From Pseudoflavonifractor sp. 524-17 (GTDB taxonomy: Bacteria; Bacillota; Clostridia; Oscillospirales; Oscillospiraceae), in NCBI RefSeq assembly GCF_009935845.1, contig NZ_QWEK01000012.1:1-64000 (forward strand): DNA of 64,000 nt. The letters are read 5' to 3'. Shown here piece by piece: positions 36,301 through 44,017 of the stretch (positions within the stretch are counted from its first letter, which is position 1; every line of letters starts with the position of its first letter). The position numbers were made by a program, and so were the translations under genes. A model generated the notes under the pieces. It had not been told where the DNA came from. It saw only the letters and a program-made list of their open reading frames with translations, and did not search any database.

Positions 36301-36880
36301 CCGCCCGCACCGGCTTTGGGTGGGCGGGGGAGAACACGTCCACAATGCCCCCCCGCAAAGCAAACTGCCCCACACCCTCCACCTGCTGGCAGCGGGTGTA
36401 CCCCGCGGCGGCGAGCTGGCCCGCCAGCTCCTCCAAATCGCAGGATTCCCCCAGGCGGAGGGTGCGCACGGCGCGCAGAAGCTGGGCCTTGGGTATGGTG
36501 CGCTGGAGCAGGGCCTCCACCGTGGCCACCGTGACAGGACAGGCCCCGGCAGACAGGGCGCGGAACGCGGACAGCCGCCGGTGTTCCCACTGGCGGGAGA
36601 TCACCGCCGCGTGGTGAAAGGTGAACTCCCGGGCGGAGAGGCGGCACACCTCCTCCCCGGTGAGGGCCTGGAGGTCCCAGGCCATCCGGCCCGCCTCCTC
36701 CTCGTCGGCGCACACCAGCACAATGCTCCGGCCGGTCTCCTGCCGCAGCCCCGCCGCCAGATAGGCGCGATGGACCGGCGACAGGCCCGACACCGCCGCC
36801 GGACAGCCGCCCCCGTCCACCGCCGCCAGAAGCCCCTGAAACTCCGGCATCTCCCGGAGCGCCTGGGTGAGCAGCTTCAT
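33314..36880 (-). CDS. mfd: Transcription-repair coupling factor
   Basis: Removes RNA polymerase stalled at DNA damage and recruits UvrA. The 1188-residue protein has the family's layout: UvrB-like N-terminal domains, the RNA-polymerase interaction domain (LSPGDLVVHEHHGVGRF, about 490-505), a RecG-like translocase with Walker A CGDVGYGKTE and box II VVDEEQRFGV, and the C-terminal TRCF domain. The last codons (VNTDSERKNRL) lie inside a copy of a 16-bp repeat that recurs elsewhere. Start follows GGAGGGCGG. Transcription likely starts at a TTGACG-17-TATACT promoter that has a duplicate 454 bp upstream. Confidence 0.97.
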   Translation of the reverse strand: MKLLTQALREMPEFQGLLAAVDGGGCPAAVSGLSPVHRAYLAAGLRQETGRSIVLVCADEEEAGRMAWDLQALTGEEVCRLSAREFTFHHAAVISRQWEHRRLSAFRALSAGACPVTVATVEALLQRTIPKAQLLRAVRTLRLGESCDLEELAGQLAAAGYTRCQQVEGVGQFALRGGIVDVFSPAHPKPVRAELFGDEIDSIGFFDPNTQRRTENQKEAEILPCAEVLPQLAPGGLAGLDRALGELIERCRRRKGDNAALLQTLEEDRARLANGASFPAADRYLPLIYPEMATAADYLPADAVVLFSESPRVAERARGCQWQLGEDINTLLEQGLVAGELAHPARSPGELMDRLEDWPLVFLDSFATAQYPKNPRSLLNLAVKQLPSYGTSLETAVSDLSHYLDEGYRVVVLVSTPQRADNLQALLREQSSLKPAVDCALHALPPSGKAVIAVGGLSAGLELTHARFAVLTEGQAASPKRPRAKGKGITNREKLSSYADLSPGDLVVHEHHGVGRFQEMVRIQVDGVDKDYVKIAYAGADVLYVPATQLDLVSKYIGGGEDAQETKKLSKLGGADWEKAKTRARKAVKDLAKGLIQLYAQRQRQPGYAFSPDSEWMKEFEDQFEYAETDDQLRCIAEIKADMEQPRPMDRLLCGDVGYGKTEVAFRAIMKCVLDGKQAAVLVPTTVLARQHFLSAKQRFAKYPVEIDVVSRFRTPAQMKDTLRRVEQGGIDLLIGTHRLFQKDVKFKDLGLLVVDEEQRFGVAHKEKLKELSKQVDVLTLSATPIPRTLNMALSGIRDMSSLEEPPMDRQPVQTYVLEHDWGILADAMRRELERGGQVYYLHNRVETITRAAARIKELLGDAAEVAVAHGKMTQEELNDVMKRMSDGEVDVLVCTTIIETGIDIANVNTLIIEDADRMGLAQLHQIRGRVGRSSRRAYAYLTFRRGKVLSEIASKRLAAIREFAAFGSGFKIAMRDLEIRGAGNVLGPEQSGFLLSVGYDLYLKLLEEAVLEERGEPIPKNTECSADLTVSAAIPDRYVPSPEQRMDLYRRIAAIRSEADADDLTDELIDRYGDPPRTVNNLIAVALMRAAAAQCGIIEISQKGDQLRFALDRFDFQQVSVLCGERKYQGRLVVLPGDQPAIALRLKKGEDALKWARRLVEDYAALSPAGAEPAAAVNTDSERKNRL

Positions 36881-36970
36881 GGAACCGCCCTCCTTTCTAG
36901 AAAAAAATGGAAGTTATGCCGCCGCCAATCCCCCTGCCCTATCCATCCCAGGGCGGGGTCTTGCGTTCTG

Positions 36971-37010
36971 AAAAGTATAAATCTTTTTCCACATACCGTC
37001 AAGGGGAAGC
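36971..37010 (-). promoter_or_regulatory. mfd promoter, copy 1 of a 40-bp direct repeat
   Basis: Minus strand TTGACG (plus 36997-37002), 17 bp, TATACT (plus 36974-36979). The 40 bp around it are repeated exactly at 37425-37464. Confidence 0.75.
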
Positions 37011-37035
37011 GGGGCGGGACACATACAAGGCCGTT

Positions 37036-37251
37036 TTAATGCCGCTTAGGATCGTCGGTGCGTCCCGCCAGATAGTCAAGGCTCACATCGAAGAAGTCTG
37101 CCAAGGCGATAAACTGCCGGAACGCCGGCTCCCTCGTCCCATATTCATACCGCTGATAGGCCACCGCCGCCATACCTACCGCATCCGCCACCTCTTTCTG
37201 CGTCAAATTCTGCTTGCTGCGCAGATCCTTGAGACGGGTTGAGAACAGCAT
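37036..37251 (-). CDS. XRE-family helix-turn-helix regulator
   Basis: A 71-residue Cro/CI-type protein. The helix-turn-helix is in LTQKEVADAVGMAAVAYQRYE; FRQFIALADFFDVSLDYLAGR follows, as in many Clostridial regulators. The start MLFSTRL lies 7 nt after GGAGGG; an ATG two codons earlier is too close. It sits between two copies of the mfd promoter repeat, upstream of mfd on the same strand, and could affect mfd expression. Confidence 0.8.
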   Translation of the reverse strand: MLFSTRLKDLRSKQNLTQKEVADAVGMAAVAYQRYEYGTREPAFRQFIALADFFDVSLDYLAGRTDDPKRH

Positions 37252-37424
37252 CTGCATCCCTCCAAAATAATTTTTAAAGCATATTAACATCCAAACAGTT
37301 GTGTGTTATCATACGAATGCAGCCAATTGGACGTGTTTAAAATGAAGAAAGCGCACCACAAGCGCAGACTGGATTTGTACCCTAAAACCGTGCAAAATTG
37401 TTTCATAATAAGTGGTATATTTAA

Positions 37425-37464
37425 AAAAGTATAAATCTTTTTCCACATACCGTCAAGGGGAAGC
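37425..37464 (-). promoter_or_regulatory. Duplicate of the mfd promoter, upstream of the XRE gene
   Basis: Exact 40-bp copy of the mfd promoter: minus strand TTGACG (plus 37451-37456), 17 bp, TATACT (plus 37428-37433). It faces the XRE gene about 175 bp away. The 37252-37424 stretch between is AT-rich with no gene. Confidence 0.75.
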
Positions 37465-37570
37465 AGGGCCAGCGCCCGCATAATGCGCGAAATTGGGAGA
37501 CAGCGGGTTTGGAGCCCGCCCCTATGATTTCCCGGGAAAACAAAAGAACCTGCGCCAAACGGCACAGATT

Positions 37571-37837
37571 CTATGGCTCATGTGTTACGCAATCCCGAGA
37601 GGGAGGGATATTTTTAAAGAACTCTTCGTATTTTGCGCCGAAAACCATTTGCAGCGCAACCAAATCGCTTACATAAATATTTCCTCTTCCCATTTCTATC
37701 AAGGAATACGTGCTGCGGCTGAGGGGAGAACCGAGCACCTGCAATCTGGCGATGGTCTCTTCTTGCGTAAGGTTGCGGCTTTTCCGAATCCGCCGGATAT
37801 TTTCCCCGAATTGTTTCCCGCTCAGCAGTTTAGACAT
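37571..37837 (-). CDS. XRE-family helix-turn-helix regulator
   Basis: An 88-residue Cro/CI-type DNA-binding protein. Helix-turn-helix in about residues 23-45 (NLTQEETIARLQVLGSPLSR), then STYSLIEMGRGNIYVSDLVAL. Start ATG follows GGGGGG. It is divergent from the orphan gene 130 bp away and may control it. AT-richer than its surroundings. Confidence 0.8.
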   Translation of the reverse strand: MSKLLSGKQFGENIRRIRKSRNLTQEETIARLQVLGSPLSRSTYSLIEMGRGNIYVSDLVALQMVFGAKYEEFFKNIPPSRDCVTHEP

Positions 37838-37966
37838 CGCAATCCCCCCGGAATTTTGGTATGTATTGTACCAAGATTTCAGCCAGGTATTGCTTATACT
37901 TATAAGCAGCAGTATAATAGAGCAGGTTAAATTCTATTTACAAGAAACAAGAAATGGGGGAACCTC

Positions 37967-38344
37967 ATGATTTACAGCAGTGAAACCAAGCAGGAATTAG
38001 ATATGATTTTAGATATATTTCGGCCCTATATCGAGGAAAATCCTTATTTTGATATCGTCTATTCAGATAAGATCGGTTATGTGCAAATAGATATATCTCC
38101 TGACTTCGAGCCGTCTCGGATCCGATCTGCGGAGCATCTGCTGGATACACTTCTCGTTCAGCTCGCAATGGACGATCCCTTCTCTCCAGAAATGTGGAAA
38201 ACGGGCGATTTCACTCCTGCCAGTACAGATCGCATCCGCCGGCGGGTGCTTCCGCTTTTGGAGGGGGCAGGGGAGGAGCGGGAAAAGTATGCCTCCCTCT
38301 TTGAGCGCGCCATGAAACGCTATGTCAGGGACTGGGTGGATTGA
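37967..38344 (+). CDS. Hypothetical cytoplasmic protein
   Basis: A 125-residue acidic soluble protein with no recognised family, signal or membrane segment. The first 65 residues have a pattern suggesting mixed alpha/beta (FDIVYSDKIGYVQIDISPDF), the rest helices. The ATG follows GGGGGAACCTC. Divergent from an XRE regulator gene. Codon use is less GC-rich than the housekeeping genes nearby. Confidence 0.55.
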   Translation: MIYSSETKQELDMILDIFRPYIEENPYFDIVYSDKIGYVQIDISPDFEPSRIRSAEHLLDTLLVQLAMDDPFSPEMWKTGDFTPASTDRIRRRVLPLLEGAGEEREKYASLFERAMKRYVRDWVD

Positions 38345-38507
38345 GAGGGCCGGGCGTCATCAAAATAGATAAAAAATATTCTATACCTAGACCAAAAATG
38401 GTAACGATTGCCTATAATCTTTTTGAGAGAAGAGCCGATTAAGTATATTGACACCGGCTGAAATGCGCCGGCGGAATTTCATCGATCTTTTAGGAGGAAA
38501 TGAAGGT

Positions 38508-38879
38508 ATGAAGAAGAGAATTGTGGCTCTGCTGATGGCGTTTGCTCTGGTCCTGGGTCTGGCCGCCTGCGGCGGCGGCGGTTCCGGCGCCACCGATGTT
38601 ACCGGCACCACCTGGGCCCTCAGCGGCGGCTCCCAGGGCAGCACCAAGGTGAGCAAGGCCGATCTGGAGGCCGTGTTCGGCGGCGAGATGACCTACACCT
38701 TTGAGAAGGACGGCAAGCTGATTCTGGCTCTGGCCGGCGTCGAGGTGGAGGGCACCTGGAGCCAGGACGGCGACAAGGTCTCCATGGACGTGCAGGGCGA
38801 CACCGGCACCATGACCGTCAAGGGCAGCACCCTGACCATCGAGCAGGACGGCATCACCGTGGAGTTTACCAAGAAGTAA
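38508..38879 (+). CDS. Small lipoprotein with lipocalin-like repeats
   Basis: A 123-residue exported lipoprotein. Signal peptide with lipobox LGLAAC, then a Gly/Ser linker and a beta-rich domain of about 90 residues (TYTFEKDGKLILALAGVEVEG, GDKVSMDVQGDTGTMTVKG) that resembles the small lipocalin-like domains common in Clostridial lipoproteins. Start ATG sits after GGAGGAAATGAAGGT. Monocistronic and ended by a strong terminator. Confidence 0.7.
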   Translation: MKKRIVALLMAFALVLGLAACGGGGSGATDVTGTTWALSGGSQGSTKVSKADLEAVFGGEMTYTFEKDGKLILALAGVEVEGTWSQDGDKVSMDVQGDTGTMTVKGSTLTIEQDGITVEFTKK

Positions 38880-38895
38880 ACCCACCCATACATAA

Positions 38896-38937
38896 AAACC
38901 GGCCCGGCAGCGAAAGAAGCTGCCGGGCCGGTTTTCA
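38896..38937. terminator. Bidirectional terminator between lipoprotein and pth
   Basis: Perfect AAAACCGGCCCGGCAGC and GCTGCCGGGCCGGTTTT arms around GAAAGAA, with A and T runs on both sides. Serves both convergent genes. Confidence 0.9.
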
Positions 38938-39525
38938 GTTGTAGCGGCTCATGGCCCGCTCGATGCCCTGGGCAATGAGGCACTCCACCGCGTCCGCCGC
39001 CCGCTTGACGGCTTCGTCTATCTTTTTGCGGTCCTCCCCCTGGAACCTGCCCAGCACCCAGTCGGCCATATCGTAGCCGGGGTGCGGCTTTTCTCCCACG
39101 CCGATTTTCACCCGGGGGAACTGGTCGGTTCCCAGGTGGGCGATGATGCTTTTCAGGCCGTTGTGCCCCCCGGCGGAGCCCCCCCGCCGCACCCGCAGCT
39201 TGCCCACGGGGAGGGCCACGTCGTCGGAAATCACCAGCACCCGCTCCGGCGGGATTTTGAAAAAGGCGGCGGCCTGCCCCACCGACTCGCCGGACAGATT
39301 CATAAAGGTCACCGGCTTCATCAGCAGAATTTTCTCCCCGCCCAGGGAAATGGTATTGGTCAGGGCCCGGTATTTCAGCTTTTGCAGGGGCACCCCCGCC
39401 CGCTCCGCCAGCTCGTCCGCGGTCTCAAACCCCACATTGTGGCGGGTGTTCTCGTACTTGCTGCCAATGTTGCCCAAACCGGCCACCAGCCAGCTTACAC
39501 CGGGCCCTTGTCTGCCAAATAACAT
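38935..39525 (-). CDS. pth: Peptidyl-tRNA hydrolase
   Basis: Recycles peptidyl-tRNA released from stalled ribosomes. The 196-residue protein has the family motifs: catalytic His in NTRHNVGFE (about residue 28), KPVTFMNLSG, and Asp and Asn/His in ISDDVALPVGKLRVR and GGSAGGHNGLKSI. Downstream of prs on the same strand, separated by a hairpin terminator. The first nine residues precede the usual conserved start WLVAGLGN and may not all be translated. Confidence 0.95.
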   Translation of the reverse strand: MLFGRQGPGVSWLVAGLGNIGSKYENTRHNVGFETADELAERAGVPLQKLKYRALTNTISLGGEKILLMKPVTFMNLSGESVGQAAAFFKIPPERVLVISDDVALPVGKLRVRRGGSAGGHNGLKSIIAHLGTDQFPRVKIGVGEKPHPGYDMADWVLGRFQGEDRKKIDEAVKRAADAVECLIAQGIERAMSRYN

Positions 39526-39539
39526 GTGTCACCTCGAAA

Positions 39540-39569
39540 ATAAGGGCGGGAATTTCTCCCGCCCTTTTT
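39540..39569 (-). terminator. Terminator between prs and pth
   Basis: GGGCGGGA and TCCCGCCC arms, followed on the minus strand by TTATTTT. Confidence 0.7.
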
Positions 39570-39578
39570 GATGTATGC

Positions 39579-40535
39579 TTATAGGAAGAGCTTGGAGACC
39601 GAAATCTCCTCATAAATGCGGTCAATGGCCTCGGCGAACATGGGGGCCACCGAGAGGTATTTGATCTTGTCGCAGGGGGCGCCGTGGGCGGGGATGGTGT
39701 TGAGGAAGAGCACCTCATCCAGCACGCTGTCCTGAATCCGCTGCACCGCGGGGCCGGAGAGCACCCCGTGGGACGCGCAGGCGGCCACAGACTTGGCCCC
39801 GCCGATCTCCACCAGGGCCTTGGCCGCGTGGCACAGGGAGCCGCCGGTGTCCACCATGTCGTCCAGCAGAATAACCCGCTTGTCTTTTACGTCGCCGATG
39901 ATATTCATCACCTCGGAGGAGTTGGCCTTCTGGCGGCGCTTATCCACGATGGCCAGGGGCATATCCAGCTTCTGGGCAAAGGCCCGGGCCCGGGCCACGG
40001 AGCCCACATCGGGGGAGACCACCATGACCTCGCCGTGGCAGTCCTGATATTTTTCCATAAAGTGCCGCACAAAGATGGGGGAGCCCAGCAGATTGTCCAC
40101 GGGGATGTCGAAGAAGCCCTGGATCTGGTTGGCGTGCAGGTCCATGGTCAGCACCCGGTCGGCGCCGGCCCGGGTGATCAGGTTGGCCACCAGCTTGGCG
40201 GAAATGGGGTCGCGGGGCTTGGTCTTGCGGTCCTGGCGGGCGTAGCCGAAATAGGGAATGACGGCGGTGATCCGCCCGGCGGAGGCCCGCTTCATGGCGT
40301 CGATCATGATGAGCAGCTCCATCAGATTGTCGTTGACAGGGCTGCATGTGGATTGGATGACGAATACGTCGGAGCCGCGCACCGTCTCGTAAATGGAGAC
40401 GTATTTCTCCCCGTCGGAGAAGGTGCCTACCTCCGCGTTGCCCAGGGGGGTGCCGATCACATTGCAGATATCCAGGGCCAGGGCCTTGTTGGAGCTTCCG
40501 CAAAAGATCTTGATATCCTTTCCATGCGCTATCAT
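39579..40535 (-). CDS. prs: Ribose-phosphate pyrophosphokinase
   Basis: Makes PRPP from ribose 5-phosphate and ATP for nucleotide, His and Trp synthesis. The 318-residue class I enzyme has the ATP loop GYARQDRKTKPRDPISAKLV, the divalent-metal His in MDLHANQIQGFF and the PRPP-binding block VILLDDMVDTGGSL. The start used is the ATG giving MIAHGKDIKIF, since length then matches the family. A TTG three codons earlier and an ATG seven codons earlier are also in frame, with a GAGG site nearer to them. Follows the GlmU-like gene on the same strand. Confidence 0.94.
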   Translation of the reverse strand: MIAHGKDIKIFCGSSNKALALDICNVIGTPLGNAEVGTFSDGEKYVSIYETVRGSDVFVIQSTCSPVNDNLMELLIMIDAMKRASAGRITAVIPYFGYARQDRKTKPRDPISAKLVANLITRAGADRVLTMDLHANQIQGFFDIPVDNLLGSPIFVRHFMEKYQDCHGEVMVVSPDVGSVARARAFAQKLDMPLAIVDKRRQKANSSEVMNIIGDVKDKRVILLDDMVDTGGSLCHAAKALVEIGGAKSVAACASHGVLSGPAVQRIQDSVLDEVLFLNTIPAHGAPCDKIKYLSVAPMFAEAIDRIYEEISVSKLFL

Positions 40536-40583
40536 TTCTATCAAACATCCTCTCATATTTTGAGCCTGCTCACGGGGGGCAGG

Positions 40584-41786
40584 CTATTTCCTGCGGCTGC
40601 GGCGTTTGGCCGCCCACTGCTTTTTCACCACCTGCACGCTGCGGGCGATGGCCAGAGAGTCGGGGGGCACATCGTCGGTAATGGTGGAGCCGGCGGCGGT
40701 ATAGGCCCCGTCGCCGATTTTCACCGGGGCCACCAGGTTGGTGTTGCAGCCGATGAAGGCGTTGTCCCCGATGGTGGTGCGGAACTTGGCCAGGCCGTCA
40801 TAGTTCACCGTAACGGTGCCGCAGCCGAAGTTCACCCCGCCGCCCACGTCGGAGTCCCCCACGTAGGTGAGGTGGGAGATCTTGGTTCCGTCCCCGATGG
40901 TGGAGTTCTTCAGCTCTACGAAGTCCCCCACCTTTACGTCCCGGCCTACCTTGCAGTTGGGCCGCACGTAGGCGAAGGGTCCGATTTTGGCGCCGGCGCG
41001 GATTGTGCTCTCATTGAGCTGGGAGGCGTTGACCACCACCCGGTCCCCCACGGTGCAGTCCCGAATCACGGTATGAGGCCCGATCTCGCACCCCTCGCCG
41101 ATGACCGTGTTCCCTTTGAGAATCGTGCCTGGCAGGAGGAGCGTCCCCTCGCCCACGGTGACGCAGGGGCCTACGTAGGTATTCTGTGGGTCGAGGAAGC
41201 GCACGCCGCCGCTGCGCAGGCGCTGGACAGAGAAGGTCTTGGCCTGGGTCTGGAGTTCCCCAAAGAGGCTGAACTCGTCCACCCAAAAAAAGCACTCCTC
41301 ATAGGGCCGGCAGTGGGCGGACAGGACCTCCTGGATGCCGCCCCCGTCCTGGAGGGCCTGCCGGCCGGCGGGGGTGAACTCATACACGCCGTGACACTGG
41401 GGGGCTGTCCGCTCCAGCCGGTGGGCGCGGCGATCCTCCGGGGGGAGCTCCGTCTGGCCGCAGCGCAGCCGGGGCAGGGCGCCCCAGGGCAGAAATACCG
41501 GCTGGGTGATGGCCGCTACCCGCTCATTCTGCTCCAGGAAGGTCAGCAGCCGCTCCCGGGCGTCCTCGGTTCCGGTGGTGATGAACTCCGTCCCCTTGGG
41601 GAAGCAGGCGGCGGCGCCCTCCCGGTCGTCCTGGTGGCAGACCACTAGAAAACGGGAGAACCCGGCCTCTTCCAGCGCCTTGGACAGCCACAGCGCCGCC
41701 GGATCGAAGAGGATATCCTCCAGCATCAGGGTACGCCGGTTCCCCTCCCGGGGAAGAAATAGAACTGCGCCCGCGGTTTCCGTCAT
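40584..41786 (-). CDS. glmU: GlmU-like protein with divergent N-terminal half
   Basis: The C-terminal 210 residues are a left-handed beta-helix acetyltransferase of the GlmU type (VRPNCKVGRDVKVGDFVELK, ISHLTYVGDSDVG, GCGTVTVNYDGLAKF, CNTNLVAPVKIG). The N-terminal 190 residues keep the size of a shortened uridylyltransferase domain but lack the LAAGxGTRM nucleotide loop expected in the first 20 residues. At 400 residues it is about 55 shorter than usual GlmU. It may supply only GlcN-1-P acetylation, or bind a different substrate in the N-terminal half. It lies upstream of prs, as in Bacillus glmU-prs. Confidence 0.8.
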   Translation of the reverse strand: MTETAGAVLFLPREGNRRTLMLEDILFDPAALWLSKALEEAGFSRFLVVCHQDDREGAAACFPKGTEFITTGTEDARERLLTFLEQNERVAAITQPVFLPWGALPRLRCGQTELPPEDRRAHRLERTAPQCHGVYEFTPAGRQALQDGGGIQEVLSAHCRPYEECFFWVDEFSLFGELQTQAKTFSVQRLRSGGVRFLDPQNTYVGPCVTVGEGTLLLPGTILKGNTVIGEGCEIGPHTVIRDCTVGDRVVVNASQLNESTIRAGAKIGPFAYVRPNCKVGRDVKVGDFVELKNSTIGDGTKISHLTYVGDSDVGGGVNFGCGTVTVNYDGLAKFRTTIGDNAFIGCNTNLVAPVKIGDGAYTAAGSTITDDVPPDSLAIARSVQVVKKQWAAKRRSRRK

Positions 41787-41812
41787 AAGCGCTCACCCTC
41801 CTTTTTAAGTAC

Positions 41813-41842
41813 ACTATATTTTTCGCAAGGGAATTATATCAA
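41813..41842 (-). promoter_or_regulatory. Promoter of the glmU-prs unit
   Basis: Minus strand TTGATA (plus 41837-41842), 18 bp, TATAGT (plus 41813-41818), close to the glmU start. Confidence 0.5.
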
Positions 41843-41968
41843 ACACGCAGAGGAAATGCACCATCTATTCCCGCAAACCCCCTCTTTTTCGCACTTATCA
41901 GACAGATGCACAATGACCGGCCCGTTTTCTCCGCTGGAACCTAGAAAACATGACCATTCCGGCGGACT

Positions 41969-41996
41969 AAAAAGGAGGACCCGCCGGGGTCCTCCT
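41969..41996 (-). terminator. Terminator of the HD-domain gene
   Basis: GGAGGACCC and GGGTCCTCC arms, followed on the minus strand by TTTTTAG. Confidence 0.85.
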
Positions 41997-42013
41997 CGCT
42001 TCCTCACTGTGTA

Positions 42014-42502
42014 TCAGGCTGAAACCAGCTGGCGCATCCGCATGGCGCGCCAGATCTGCGTAACCTCCGCCGTGGCACAGAATTTGTCCGCCAGGTTGAC
42101 CACCGCAGCTTCTTTGCTCCGGGGGCGCCGCTTGGCCAGGGGCCACATATGGGAGATGATGATGTTTTCCTCCTTGGAGGAGAGGGTGCCGCACAGGGCG
42201 CGGGCGTTGCGCACCGCGGCCACCGGATGGTCAAAGCACTGGTTGCCGGGGTGGGTGCCCGGCTCCCGGGCGTTGTACAGGTAGAGATCGTGCAGCAGGC
42301 CGCACCGGGCCGCCGTACGGTAATCCAGCCCCCAGCGCCGGGCCAGACGGAAGGCCACGTAGGCCACAAAAACCGAGTGCTCGTAGCAGTTGCAGCCAGG
42401 GTGGTGGGGAATGTCCCGCATCGACAGCACCTGGGCGCTGCCGATCAGATCGGCCACGCAGCGCAGGAAGCTGCTCCAATTTGCCTCGTCAAGAAAAACC
42501 AT
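42014..42502 (-). CDS. HD-domain phosphohydrolase-like protein
   Basis: A 162-residue metal-dependent phosphohydrolase fold. The HD residues are in CGLLHDLYLYN (about 88-92), with an upstream His in HPGCNCYEHS and a later one in ISHMWPLAKRRPRSK, then VNLADKFCA. Substrate not predictable; close relatives hydrolyse nucleotides or phosphate esters. The start MVFLDEANW lies 8 nt after AAGGGGTG; a longer reading would extend into the repeat upstream. Confidence 0.78.
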   Translation of the reverse strand: MVFLDEANWSSFLRCVADLIGSAQVLSMRDIPHHPGCNCYEHSVFVAYVAFRLARRWGLDYRTAARCGLLHDLYLYNAREPGTHPGNQCFDHPVAAVRNARALCGTLSSKEENIIISHMWPLAKRRPRSKEAAVVNLADKFCATAEVTQIWRAMRMRQLVSA

Positions 42503-42649
42503 GGGAATGCACCCCTTATTCCATATTCCAGATTTGGTATTTTGAGCGCGGTCCGGCCCGGATGGGGGAGGGCTCACACTTATTATAAATCCTTCCCCCG
42601 CGTTTGTCATGTCGTTTTGTGAAATTTTATTATTTTCCAGGGGGATGGG

Positions 42650-42922
42650 CCCCGGGGCGCCCCCGCGGGGGGATTTTTCCGCCCTCCGGGCGGGCCCCTG
42701 CGGGGGGATTTGCCCTCGCCGGGCGGGCCGCCTGCGCGGCGGACGCCAGGGCCCAAGGGGGGTTGACCCCCTTGGGGAACCCCCATACGATAGGACCACC
42801 CGGCGCACCGCGCCGGATGACTGCCATACCGATGTGTAAGTCTGGCAGGCGACGTGATTTCAGCGGGAAGTCTCCCGCCCGTCTCAGTTTTCTGTGCCGG
42901 GCCTCCCTGGTCGGCCCGGGGG
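42650..42922. repeat. Large hairpin-rich repeat, copy C (left arm)
   Basis: Only the left arm is present: AAGGGGGGTTGACCCCCTT, CGGCGCACCGCGCCG, a GTCTGGCAGGC segment and finally GTGCCGGGCCTCC (42894-42906) with TCGGCCCGGGGG (42911-42922). The matching right arm is found 1.26 kb away (copy D). Confidence 0.7.
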
Positions 42923-42929
42923 TGGGGGG

Positions 42930-43433
42930 TCAGCTCTGAATTACCTGAATCAGACTGCTCATGTCCTCCAGCCAAAGGGAATCCACCCGGCCGTCCTCTG
43001 ACAAAGTAAGCTGGCCGGCCTGGACGGCGGTGCCGATCTCCGCTCCGTCCCGGCTCACCGACAGGGTAACGGAGAAATTGACCGTGTCTCCCTCCTGCCC
43101 GTCAACAGAATACGCCGTAGGCGTTACGGTGCAGTCCCCCTCCGCCGCCAGCTCGTCCAGACGGTAGACATACCGGTTGCTGGTCAGGCTGTACAGCCCT
43201 CTGTCCGTACACAGCGCGGAAAAGGGCTCCAGATATGCCTCCAGACCGGCTTCGCCTGTCCCCGCGGATTGAAATTTCTCCCACCGTCCGTCCTGGTTCG
43301 TGGTAAACAGAGCCCGCACCAATTCCTCTCCCGGCACGGCCTCCGCTTTCGGGGCGCAGCCCCCCGCAAACAGAAGCAGGGCACATAGGAACGGAAGGAA
43401 CCATTTACACTTGGTTGGATAAATCTTACTCAT
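42930..43433 (-). CDS. Hypothetical lipoprotein
   Basis: A 167-residue exported lipoprotein with a basic N-terminus, hydrophobic core and lipobox LFAGGC (Cys near residue 26). The rest is an acidic alpha/beta domain with no recognised family (TTNQDGRWEKFQS, NRYVYRLDELAAEGDCTVTP). Start ATG follows GGAGGAGATT. Its stop codon is 8 bp from the inner end of repeat copy C. A mutual cargo with the next gene of one repeat element is possible. Confidence 0.7.
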   Translation of the reverse strand: MSKIYPTKCKWFLPFLCALLLFAGGCAPKAEAVPGEELVRALFTTNQDGRWEKFQSAGTGEAGLEAYLEPFSALCTDRGLYSLTSNRYVYRLDELAAEGDCTVTPTAYSVDGQEGDTVNFSVTLSVSRDGAEIGTAVQAGQLTLSEDGRVDSLWLEDMSSLIQVIQS

Positions 43434-43458
43434 AATCTCCTCCTGCACCAAAGATATA

Positions 43459-43500
43459 AAAAGGAAAGCGTCCGGGTAGATTCGTGAACGCTTTCCTTTC
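43459..43500 (-). terminator. Terminator of the AT-rich secreted-protein gene
   Basis: AAAGGAAAGCGT and ACGCTTTCCTTT arms, with TTATAT next on the minus strand. Confidence 0.75.
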
Positions 43501-43597
43501 TCAATTTACATGGTAATTCAGAAATCATCAAAAATTTCTGAATTTGCTAGGAAACTATTGATAAAGTCAATTTTTAAAATAGGACTTTGTCAATACC

Positions 43598-43939
43598 TCA
43601 TCTCCAATTGGAATTAAAAAACCTGAAGCCAGGCAGAGTGTTGCTATTATAATCTGCTCCCCACTCTTCCGCATTCATATAAACCTGCTCTAAGGGACCT
43701 AGTTTATAGGAGCAAGCATAACCTGCCCATTTGCCAACTGCAACCCCTGGATCAAGAGTTACATCACCTTCTGTAACCATAACATAATTACAGTTTTCAC
43801 ATTGCCAGGCACAGCCATGTCCAATATATGTCTCACCATTAACATAGGCAGTTCCTAACCAATGCGACCTCATCACATGATATGGTCTACTGCCGCAGAC
43901 GGTCTCGTAGCGCGGTGTTGCTGCAAAACTTGGCACCAA
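43598..43939 (-). CDS. AT-rich small secreted protein, start codon unclear
   Basis: The reading frame gives a 113-residue Cys- and Trp-containing protein (CAWQCENCNYVMV, DPGVAVGKWAGYACSYKLGP) with no family recognised. The GTG start used here leaves no signal peptide. The same frame runs upstream to a TAA and encodes IIQTLLTAAITLTASSLVPS, which looks like a signal peptide ending AFAA-like at FAAT, but it has no ATG, GTG or TTG. A GAGGTGG site lies 6 nt before an ATC at 43985-43987. Either an ATC/ATT start is used or the start codon was lost. Composition is far more AT-rich than the chromosome around it. Confidence 0.55.
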   Translation of the reverse strand: MVPSFAATPRYETVCGSRPYHVMRSHWLGTAYVNGETYIGHGCAWQCENCNYVMVTEGDVTLDPGVAVGKWAGYACSYKLGPLEQVYMNAEEWGADYNSNTLPGFRFFNSNWR

Positions 43940-44017
43940 GCTAGAGGCAGTAAGAGTTATTGCAGCCGTTAATAAAGTTTGAATGATGCACCACCTCGCC
44001 TTTGATTATATTGGACC

